Of a stretch of 64,000 nt of DNA, positions 13,201 to 22,557 are shown one piece after another. The DNA is from Ilyonectria destructans (taxonomy: Eukaryota > Ascomycota > Sordariomycetes > Hypocreales > Nectriaceae), in the NCBI GenBank assembly GCA_020740775.1, contig JAHEWK010000010.1, positions 1,302,001 through 1,366,000 on the forward strand, in the 5' to 3' direction. A program made the translations under genes and the position numbers. The stretch's first letter is position 1. Each line of letters opens with the position of its first letter. The notes beneath the pieces are model-generated. The model had not been told where the DNA came from and searched no databases. It saw nothing but the letters and a program-made list of their open reading frames with translations.

Positions 13201-13683
13201 GGCTCTCTCTGTCTGTGCGCCTTTATGCTTGTCAACTACGCTGCGTCTGGCAGAGGTTACTACGCAATGCCTGAGGGTTGCAACGAACCCTCTGCACACG
13301 GCTGTGACCATGTGTACCGTGCCCGAGCCACTACTTTCTCAACCTTGAGTTTCTTGTTATTGGTTACTGCTTGGGAGGTCAAGCACTTTCACCGAAGTCT
13401 CTTTGCCATGGATGAGCGTTGGACTGGCCCCTTTTCGGTCTTCAAGACAATTTATCACAACAAGTTCCTTTTCTGGTCTGTTGTTGGCGGCTTCCTCGCC
13501 ACATTCCCCGTCGTTTATATCCCCGTTCTCAATACCGAAGTCTTCAAGCACAAAGGTCTTAGCTGGGAGTGGGGTGTCGTCGCAGGTTGCGTTGTCACAT
13601 ACATTGCTCTCCTCGAGATTTACAAGGCCGTCAAGCGCAGATTTAAGCTTGGCATTGACAAGCGCTCTGTGGTGGAAGTCTAG
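10289..13683 (+). CDS. ENA-type Na+/K+ efflux P-type ATPase (class IID)
   Basis: Three exons (10289-10713, 10988-12881, 12931-13683) encode 1023 aa. The introns are 274 and 49 nt, and the first begins right after membrane helix M2. Signatures in order: N-terminal cation-ATPase domain (LSNDDAAARL near residue 75), TGES actuator loop (214-217), M4 motif VIPESLLAVLT (about 353-363), phosphorylation site DKTGT with Asp398, and the hinge TGDGVNDSPALK (about 714-725). C-terminal helices M5-M10 follow, with LEILWANLITSSPLALGLG in M6. This arrangement and length match fungal ENA ATPases, plasma-membrane pumps that extrude Na+ or K+ and are needed in salt or alkaline media. The M4 glutamate (PES) is more reminiscent of Ca2+ pumps than the serine of yeast Ena1, so ion preference should not be assumed. 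A SERCA/PMR-type Ca2+ pump is the alternative, but the M4-DKTGT spacing and the cytosolic loop favour ENA. Confidence 0.9.
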
Positions 13684-16196
13684 GGGTAAGGAATGAGTTG
13701 TGGAGTGGAGGACAGGTTTTAAGGATGGGCGGGCGGGTCAGAATGTCTAGCTAGCATGCGTATCGCTACTATCCTATAGTCAATGTATGAATTTCCTGTC
13801 ATTGTCAAGTGTTCGACGTGAATGCACACCCATAAACCAGAGTTTAGCAAGGCAAGGTAATCCAGAACAGATGACAAAATCTGGGTGAATCAAGTTGAGG
13901 TCAAGAATGGATCACATCTTGAAGTACACAGAGATTGGCCATTAATCTCGAAGCCAACTTGCCTATGTCACACCCGGGATAAATCGGGTAAATGGAAGAG
14001 TGTATCCATGCGCTTGACGACCGAGACCAGCCGAGCTACGTGCCTATCTTTCTGCATATCAATCAAACAATCAATCAATCAGCGACCCGTGGATAGGTCA
14101 GGTGGGCACATTCCTGTCGGTCCTGCATGACTAGCCAGACTGGGACGCTATGATATCACTTCAAACCGCGAGGACAGACTAGGGAAGTCATGCGACAAGG
14201 ACGGTGCCGGCGGCAGCCAATCTAGGGTGCAACCATCAACTGGATATGTACGGCAATTCGAAATAAGGGGACTAAATGGTTATGCGGGTGGCAGGCCGAG
14301 CATGAAATGAGGCCCGTTTGGCTCACGAGGCCTATTGGCCGGCTTCCGCAGCTCAGATGTCCCACGTGTGGTGGAGCTTCGGGAGAGTGAGACGAGCCTG
14401 GAGGGGTTGCGGGGAAGTTCTTGGCTGCAGGAGGTGCTATCGACCCATTCCGTGACATTGGGCATGTTCGGTTGTGTTTGGAGGTCGGAGATGGTCGCCA
14501 GTGACGGGCCTGGTCAGATGATGGCTGATCTTATGTGTTGGTTTGTATTCGATGTTGATAGTGGTTGGATTGAAAAGTCCTTCTCCAGTGATGCCAAAGG
14601 AACTTGTACTCGCATTCGGATAAGGCGTGCTCTGCTTGACGTCGTCTGTGAGTCGCCCTGAAGCAGTGGAAGATGCAGTCGCAGGAGTCGCAATCCGGCC
14701 TCGTAATTCATGCCGACTGGTCCTCGAGGTCGGGAAGCGGACTACGAGAAAAGGGAAAGATCTAAAGGGGTATCGTTAGAGGAGAAGTTAGATATCTTAA
14801 CCCGCCTGCAAGTATTCATTGCCAAGACAAATGCATTAGGTTCGTGACGCAAGGCAGATCCGGCGCCTAAGCGTCACTTAGCTTGCAACGTATCTCCAGC
14901 CGATGTGTGCTGGTGCGACACAGCAATGTCAAGGTTAGAAACGTAAGATAAGAACAGAAGCCTGTATTTTGGATGTAATAACCAAAATCAAGTGGCTTTG
15001 GGTTGCGCAACTTGAGAGAGACGTCAAATAATTTCAAACACTACTGGTCTGGCTTGACAGTTGGTCACGGGGTAAGTAGGGAGTCAAAGAGCTCGCGAGC
15101 ATCTACAAGCCTTGTCGTGATGGCGCGTGTAAAATATACCTGGAGTTTATCCTATTGATTTGCGTCCATAGCGTTCGGATATAGGTTGTTGGCACAATTG
15201 AGAAGGATGAGGAGGCCGATCGAGTCGGAGTCGCGTGATATTTCCGACAGCAGAGAGCAACGATTGACCGTGGAAATGGAAACATCTATTGTGCCGATCG
15301 GATTCGAACGGAACGGTATGACTGAGTTTTGTGTTGAACAAGAGAGTTGCAGTCAATGTTTTCGTCGAGGGTTGCATCGTACGACGATGAGTCGCAGGCG
15401 GTGTCGTCGGGACCAAGAGATTGATTACACATGGCAAGCTGCGTACAATATGCGTCATCCACAGGAAGACTCAAAGTCGATAACTGTTGTCAAGTTTTTG
15501 AGTCTCGATTTCTTTCGGTGGGGAGTTGGAAGGCTTATCGAGTATTGATCGGTCGCATGGAGTCGAAAGTAGGCGCCTGACCACAACCAAAGTTAAGGCA
15601 CTAGGAGGCAAAGATGACAGTTAAGAAAAGGGAGAAACAATAAGAAAATTCCGAGGTATTCTTTATCGAATTTGATTTTCTGAGCATTGGAATTCAGGTG
15701 GAAGAAGCGTATTTAGGCATGGCCAGATTCAAGTTTCAAAGGTCAAGCAAGATACGAGAAATTGTCTATCTGACAACCCCAACACCGCTTTCTCTCCGCC
15801 ATAGAGCCAGGCCCAACTCGAAGTTGTGATATCACCACGGCGAGTTGTTAATTCAATACATAGAATTTACCGCGTCACCACCAGGTTTCCCGGTATCACT
15901 TTACCAGCTCGACGCATTGATTCGCGATATTGGGCACCGCGCGGTGAGAACCCTGATGGCCACGGCGCACCTTGATGGCCAACCCTGATGGCCTCGCATG
16001 CTCTCCGCCCTTTGGCTCGCCCACAGCAGCGACGCTTCACCGGTGGCAGGAGGTGGTGATGGCGTGCATTCCGCAGGACTGCGGTGCTGTACATCCCAAA
16101 CGCCGTTGCATCGTGTGCAATCTGCAACCCAGCGTGCCGGCGCACCCCCTGGGAGAAGGAATGAGGCTGAGACCTGCCGGTGTTGGGCGGTGATGC
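13684..16196. other. Intergenic, no supported gene
   Basis: About 2.5 kb after the ATPase. Open frames are short and overlap both strands. From 14750 to 15870 the sequence becomes more A/T-rich, with no domain-bearing frame. Nothing assigned. Confidence 0.55.
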
Positions 16197-16201
16197 GCGA
16201 G

Positions 16202-16207
16202 TATAAG
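16202..16207 (+). promoter_or_regulatory. TATA box of an unassigned transcription unit
   Basis: TATAAG in the context GAGTATAAGAAAG is followed by a typical fungal leader rich in CAACTC and ACATCACAAC strings for more than 150 bases. The same GAGTATAAGAA core occurs at the metallothionein promoter. No convincing coding region follows, so the transcript is a prediction only. Confidence 0.4.
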
Positions 16208-16382
16208 AAAGAGCCGGCCTGGCCTCTGTTTGCCTGCTCCTTCCTGATCGACTCGTCTCGGTGTGTCTGGCTCTCTGTCTTGGCGACGACTTGAACTTCG
16301 TCCGGAACAACTCTCCTGGAACAACTCAACTCGATCGACTTACACATCACAACGAGCGGAGCCTTCAACAGTCTCTCATCTC

Positions 16383-16637
16383 ATGTCCTCAACTCCGCCA
16401 GGACGAAAACACCGCATCAAGTCTCCCACGACAACAATCAACTTCAGCAGAGCGTCAGTCCACGATCCCATCGAGCGAGACCGACCGAACCGAACGAGAT
16501 CTGCACCCCTTTTCTTTCCTTTCGCCTCTCTTGCCGGTCCTATCTTGGTCATCTTCCTGGCCGAGAATCCAACTAAACGAGAGAGCCAAAAGAATCACAA
16601 GAAAATATCCCGCAGTTCAGCTTCACCGGTCGGTTAA
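16383..16637 (+). CDS. Possible small protein, unrecognised
   Basis: An 84-codon frame starts at the first in-frame ATG after a leader-like stretch behind the TATA box at 16202. The N-terminal half is basic and Ser/Thr-rich. A hydrophobic segment (LFFPFASLAGPILVIFLA) lies near residues 45-62, followed by a Lys-rich tail. No family recognised. The leader ahead of it is long and the frame may simply lie within a non-coding 5' region. It is listed because promoter, leader and frame are in a sensible order, but the coding claim is weak. Confidence 0.22.
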   Translation: MSSTPPGRKHRIKSPTTTINFSRASVHDPIERDRPNRTRSAPLFFPFASLAGPILVIFLAENPTKRESQKNHKKISRSSASPVG

Positions 16638-16947
16638 CGCTTGGCCCATGGCCCCATACCCGTGGACGTGTTCAGCCCAAAGTCTGACCATGCTTGGATG
16701 AAGAATTTTCTCTCTCGCTGTCCCCCACGAAGGAGGATCACCCCTGGAACTCGGCCTGTCAACTTTTCGGTCTCACCGTCCCACGCCTCTTCATTTCCCT
16801 GCATTAGAAACCAGAAGGGCTAGGCCACCAGACGGGGGTAGTGTCGCGTGTCCCTTGTTGATCGGGTGTAGACTGGGCTGGAGGCATCCAGCTGGAGCCA
16901 GTTGGTGCCTTGAGCATGAAGTATGACAAAGACTAACCGCTGCGTTG

Positions 16948-17136
16948 ATGATGATGTTTTTGGTGACGTTGTTGATGTTGCTGCTGTCGTTGTGCTTGCA
17001 GGCTCACGCAGCAGGGTCTGAGAAAGGAGTAGAGAGACAAGACAGCTGCCCTCACATAGGTTCTCTCCCCACGCCCATTCCCGGTATTCGGCTCATGATG
17101 AAGCCATTTCTCGAATACTTCTGCTCACTTGACTAG
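16948..17136 (+). CDS. Possible small secreted peptide, unrecognised
   Basis: A 62-codon frame begins with three ATG codons, then a Leu-rich hydrophobic segment (FLVTLLMLLLSLCLQAHA) that resembles a signal peptide, then about 40 residues with two cysteines and no family match. The stretch is a TTG/CTG-rich low-complexity run, so the signal-like composition may be accidental. The TTGCTTGCAG inside it could equally be an intron 3' end of the uncertain unit that begins near 16202. Confidence 0.18.
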   Translation: MMMFLVTLLMLLLSLCLQAHAAGSEKGVERQDSCPHIGSLPTPIPGIRLMMKPFLEYFCSLD

Positions 17137-19174
17137 ACTGTTGTCTTGTCGAGTCATGGCCACGCACAGGTAAGTTGATGTTGGTGTTTTCCTTACCTCA
17201 AATCTCCTCCCTCATTCACGCTCCCGAGAATGTGGTTGTCGTCGTTATTGTCCCTGGTATTGTGCCCCCATCTACCTCTTCACCCTTGGACGATAGTGTC
17301 TCCTCATCTCCGTCTCTAGCCACCCCATCCTTCCTGCTAGTCTCCGGGTTTTCTTCATCGGCGTGGGTCACGAGCCTATCCCCATCACATATCAGCATCA
17401 GCCACGCTGCTTCCTGACTCCCACGCCCGCGCGGTCTCAGCCATGAACGGTTCCCATGACTAAAGCCAACCGACGTAGTAGTCCTACGGCGTGATGATTT
17501 GGCCCCCGTCTCTGCCCGTTCCTCACCGGCTCGGCTGCCCACGTACAGCCAATAAGCATTGCCGGATATGCTTGATCCTCGACGCCGCGCCCCCAAGAAA
17601 TACGTATGCGTGGGATGCATGCATAAACGGATCCGGGTCCAGTCGAGTGGCTCTTTGGGCGGCTTCTGGGCAAAGTACTTTGTGGCCCCATCACCGTCCC
17701 CGTTCCCCGTGTTCCCCATTCCACATTATCCCTCACTCTCGAGTCCCGTTCACGGTGTTACCTCTCATGTTCTCTCACTCCCCTCCTCTACCTTCACCCT
17801 CTCAGCTCCTTCACGCAGGGATCAACTCCAGCCTACCACGCCTTGCCGTGCTGGATTAGTCTCTGGTCTCGTTGAAGCCATTCCATCGGACACTCTGAAA
17901 GTCGTGCCCGATGATCCACCAGTGTCTGCTGGCTCCACCATCACATCGAAACGGCCATGTCCTGCTCATGCCCAGCCTCCACTCGACCGCTGTGCCGTAC
18001 CATGTACAATGTACACTGGGTCGTTCGTGCAGGTCTTTCACATGTCCTGTCAGCCTGTCACATTCAGCCATGTTCTGTCCTATCCCTAAGGGTCTCTGTT
18101 TCTATTCTCTTACACCGGGACCCATCCTCCCCTGTCAACCACGTCCGACCCATCTTTCTCCATATTCCCCATTTGTCCGGGTACATACAGGCTGTCCGTC
18201 ATGCCGAAGTGGGAACTACTCCTGTCGTTCCAGGTGTAACAAGTACCACCCCCTCGGAGGCCCTTCCACACACACCCCCGGCTCCGGTTCACCGGTGTGG
18301 GTGACGGGGACCACACTTCGTAGCTCGGCCTCCGGCTCGGGCGGTTCCATGTCCCAGATTATCATCATCTTTCATGTACCCCCACCCTCAAGAGCTTCCC
18401 TGTCTCATTAAGCTAGCTCCCAGAATTGCCTCGTCCCTGGAAGCTAGGGAGAGCTAACGGGTTCTGCTTCAGCTCAGGTGCCCTCCCGTCCATGTGTCTC
18501 CTTTGGGTTGTCGGTCCTGGTCGTCTGGAAGCCTTGACGTGGCACCGTCCACCAGTAATGCTCGGCATGGCAATGTTCCCTGTCATCCCACTCAGAGACC
18601 AGTACTTTGCCGCTGGTTTCACTGTGCGCGTTGCCGGGGAGGAGATCCTGAACCGATCAGCACTGCGATGCAACACCACCTTAGCTGTAGAACATCTGGC
18701 ACCCTAGGAGGACGTCTTTGCTTTTGAGGCCTCTGACCTTGCTCTCTTGGGATGCATTTCCACGCCGTTACGCCTCGAAGGTCCAGCCCCAAGCTCTATG
18801 GCGCCATGGTCTTGCGCGCTGTTGGAAAGCTTCCTGGGTGTTCACGCCTAATATGAAGCGGCACTCCTGCCACACCACAGAATCCCAACCAATGACGGGA
18901 CTGTACAGTCCAACAAGATGACGCCGACGTGCGGGGTGAAGCTCAGGGCTGCCGCGTGACGTTTAGAGTCCCCTTGCCCTGGTTGGCCACTTCATGAGGG
19001 AGTGTGAGACCCAATGTCGATGGGCATGCTTCATGCATCGGTGGTGGAGCACATCCACTTGGGACTACCCACGCCCGGCATACGATAATCAGGCAACGGA
19101 AATGGTTGGATGCTACAGGCTTCTCAAGAGGTCGGCGCGTGGGATGATGAGAGGCTCGTGCGGATGGAACCGAG
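17137..19174. other. Intergenic, C/T-rich, no supported gene
   Basis: About 2 kb with many CCCC/CACCC tracts on the plus strand. All frames are short or overlapped, and none shows a domain. It presumably includes the metallothionein promoter at its right end. Confidence 0.5.
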
Positions 19175-19180
19175 TATAAG
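19175..19180 (+). promoter_or_regulatory. TATA box of the metallothionein gene
   Basis: TATAAG in GAGTATAAGAAGCC lies 127 bases before the ATG at 19307. The following leader is rich in CAACTC, ATCCAAC and CAATCAACATGG strings, typical of strongly expressed fungal genes. Confidence 0.6.
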
Positions 19181-19306
19181 AAGCCGCTCTCGTCGCCCTC
19201 CAAGATCCGATTTTGTTCTGCATCCAACAATCTACTCTTCAACTCAAACATCCAACACTCAACTCACACTTTTTCGAAGACTCTTCTTCCACCCCAAACA
19301 ATCAAC

Positions 19307-19561
19307 ATGGCTCCTTGGTGAGTTGAGCACCTGCCACCAGGCCTCAGACCTTCTCAAGGAGCATACCCTGAGATGGACCTGGCTGCGGTCGATCAACAGC
19401 TTCCTAGCTAACACTGGTGTCTTTAGCGATTGCTCCAACTGCTGCGGTGCCTCTTGCGCCGGCACTTCTTGCTCTTCTTGCTCCTCTTGCTCCGTAAGTT
19501 CACACTTCTGCGTGCTCGTCAGTACTCTGGACTCACCAACACGTCGGGGAAACAGCACTAA
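19307..19561 (+). CDS. Metallothionein-like Cys-rich peptide, 27 aa, three exons
   Basis: Exons 19307-19317 (11 nt), 19427-19493 (67 nt) and 19556-19561 (6 nt) splice to 27 residues. Introns are 109 nt (GTGAGT donor, GCTAAC branch, TTTAG acceptor) and 62 nt (GTAAGT donor, AACAG acceptor). Eight cysteines fall at positions 4, 6, 9, 10, 14, 19, 22 and 25, separated almost only by Ser, Ala and Gly; no aromatic residue is present and the last residue is His. This is the pattern of fungal copper/cadmium metallothioneins, which bind metal through cysteine thiolates in the cytosol. A TATA box and leader precede it. The first junction splits a cysteine codon: unspliced, the frame stops after four codons, so splicing is required. 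The last 6-nt exon (His-stop) is the least certain part; without that splice the frame would run 42 codons further into non-cysteine sequence. Metal specificity cannot be read from sequence. Confidence 0.78.
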
Positions 19562-22557
19562 ATTTCTTCAACCACTTCCGATTGACACATCTCGGCGTCT
19601 CAACTCGGGACTCTACGGATATTAAAGATGGATCTCTTGGATACTCAATTGGAGACGTCTTTGGCCGCAAGTCTTGCTCGAGCTTGTTAGATTAGAATAC
19701 AACATATTGGAGATGGAATAGCACAGTAGCACAGAGACATGCGGGCAGGCGACTTGGAGCGGCCACGAATCGAGGTAGCACATCGCCAGATTGTGAATTA
19801 AGCTTGCATGCCTGAATCCTTTGTTTCCCCTTTCTTCGTGAATGCCTACCAAATAGACAGCTAGCTGCCTCGTGATTTGGGTTAGAACCGCGAGGGTGGC
19901 GCCGCATCTAGCAGCACGGGCGAGACGGCGAGATTTGGCGATTAAATCTATCCGCCGCAGCCGCAAGATCGGCCAAGCTAGCTTAAACTTTATCGCTCTC
20001 TACGGTAAGCTGACCACGGGATGATATGCGCTCAGGATGGGGGCAAAAGGCGGGCCGCGACAGAAGAGCGAAAGAGTGGCTCCGCGGTGTTGAGCTACGT
20101 ATCAGCGTCGGTCATGACCAGGCTTAGCGTGCCACGGGGCGTTCGTCTTGTTGCTGGCGTGGGGGGATTTGTTTCCGAGGGCCCGGTAGCGTCGTCGCGG
20201 AGTTGAGCGTGGGTTCGGAGAGGGGATTTGAGGCGCCGGGCCGAAGCGGAAGCAGGACGGAGTGTGTGTTTCGGTGTTTGGCGAAACAGGGTTATGACTC
20301 TGTGATGGCTATGTGGAACAGCTTTGTTTGCAAGTGGAGGACTGATGACGTAACTTTGATGATCTCATCTTATTCACTGTTCTGTCCCTCGCTACTTAGA
20401 TGGTTGCTGCCGAACGACTACGAGCAGTTGACTATCTGAGTCGTCGATGGAGAAGCGCTGTGACCACATAGTAAATCATCATTCGTTTCTTGGGAGTTTC
20501 AGTCGCAAGATCACTCGCAAGGGGTCTAATTGAATGGCTCATAAATTGTTGGATGGTTGAGTCGCATGGGTATGGATGTTAATCCTAAGTTTCATGTAAC
20601 CACCTCCTCGCAGATGACCTCGTTGGGCAGGATCCGTGATGGTACAGGGTAGGCAAGTGTGAAGTGGTGTGACGCATTAAGCTGTTGTGTGTAAGTATCC
20701 TTGTCGCTGATATCTTTTATTGCCGTTCAAAGACTACAGGGAATATCCACTTGAAGTGCCGTAAGCCCTGGGATGTTTTCCCGCTTAGTCGTGCGTCGTA
20801 AGTGATGATATCGTCACAACGTTGTTCAGTGTTAATTCAGGCACCTGTGTAAGCAGCCAACATCACCTCCCGAATTGAAAGGAGCGAGAATTTTGGCATG
20901 TTGCAGATTGAAACTTGCACATTGAAACTTGCCGCAAATAAACGTGCTCCTTTGCACACGTGTCGCCTGCCTTTCCCCCCCAAACGGGCTGTGCAATGAG
21001 GCTCAGGCTCGCACTTGTTGGTGAATTGAGGCGATGTGCTGATTCCTGCGGGGATGTCGGATACACGGTATGGTCAAGTTCCGTTTTGCACGCTGGCTGC
21101 GCCTTCAACTAGGCGGGGAAACAACAAAAAAGTAGGGCGTCTGACATCTTAGCCCGAATCCTTTTGGAATTTGCACCTTTTCACGGTTCGCCTTTGTGGA
21201 ACGCGTTGGTTGATAGCATCGCAGTGATAGTTGGCTAGGCCGGGCCTCGTTTGGCAGCGTCACCGACGTCATAAAGCTGCCGGAAATAGCTACTCCGAAG
21301 CCTCACATGACCGTGCGCGTGACCGTGCGTAAACTCTTTGTGTGAATGCCTGCGCCTGGCTGAACATATCTTCTTGCAAGTTGGGTGCGAACAGTAGCAA
21401 CTATTTTTCGTTCACGAGCCTATTAAAGAAAAAATCAATACCACCCCTTTTTTCCCTGGGTTCATTTCCATCGAGGCTGTGCCCAGGTCACAAGCCTCAT
21501 TCCTTTATCCAAGGCGACCGCCCAGTCAAACAGGGATGGGGAACCAATAGGCAAAAAAGTGCCACCTCGAATTAGTGGATTTGGGCACTAAAATTTACAT
21601 GCGCTGGCGGCTCGCCGTACAACTCACGCTTCCAGGTTTATTGCTCGCGACCCAACGGCAAGGTCAAGAGTCTCGAGACCAAGGCCAACACAAGGCCGAG
21701 ACCAAGGATCGTCAACCTCGAACCAACCAACGGCTGACCTCATCTGTGGTTCATTTCAAGGCGGCTCATCTCGACCCCGTCTGCGGATGCCTGCTATTAG
21801 TACCATGCATGCCCCATCTCCGGCCTCGTTCCATGCTAAAAATACACAACTGAGAAATACATATCAACGACCATCAGCCGCTCCCGTCTGAGGTTCCAAG
21901 GTCTGCTGCACATCCTTTCTCGAATCTCTTTCGCATCTCGCATCTCGCATCGGGCCACTCACTGTCCCCTGCTTTGCAATTCAACAAGCGCCACCACCCT
22001 GCTCCTCAACGTCCGAGCCTTCATCCACCAGCCGCCTTCATCTCGTTTGACTCGTTCTACCTTCGCTTCACGGCCGCCGCGTCGTCAATAGTCAGAATAG
22101 TCAGGTATACCGGCAAGGACGGCCTGTCGATGAACCGCTATTACTTGAGCTATTACTGGAGTCGAATCTCGAACCGCCTTCTTCTTCCTCCACCTCTACG
22201 CGCCCACGGCTCCCCGTGAATTTTCTTTTCCCGGCGACGTCCAACGAACTCACCCTGGCTTGTGGAGCAGCATCCCCTAAAATTATCCTGGTAGGCGCTC
22301 GTTGGGGCTCCATCGCTCCATTTCGCCTCCATCCTAGGCGCCAAGAGTGGATACCGGATAGGAGCAGCCGAGACGGGGCGAGACACCGCCGGTTCTCCCC
22401 CGAGAATCACGGAGGTCGTACGTCCGTACGGCATTCCTTCGACCTTCCTCCGACCTTCCTCCGACCTCCTCTCCGCTGATCCTTCTGCACTTCGGCCTTC
22501 CCACCGTTCCGCAGTCTGTCCTCGTCCGTCCTCGTCCGGGACCTTTCATGACCCATC
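19562..22557. other. Intergenic, no supported gene
   Basis: Three kilobases between the metallothionein and the HET gene. The left half is fairly A/T-rich with small direct repeats (for example two ATTGAAACTTGC copies near 20907-20932). The right 600 bases are a C/T-rich promoter and leader for the HET gene. No domain-bearing frame seen. Confidence 0.55.

Noticed and set aside
15290..15312. GATTCGAAC, reverse complement of a tRNA T-loop consensus
   Set aside because: Flanking bases do not form a T-stem, and no anticodon arm or acceptor stem could be found at the right spacing.
17216..18411. Several overlapping 100-176-codon frames on both strands
   Set aside because: Composition is dominated by Ser, Pro, Thr, Arg and His from a C/T-rich tract; no motif, and no consistent strand.
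22160..22185. TCGAATCTCGAACC, another tRNA T-arm-like string
   Set aside because: No five-base stem around the loop and no cloverleaf partner arms within 80 bases.
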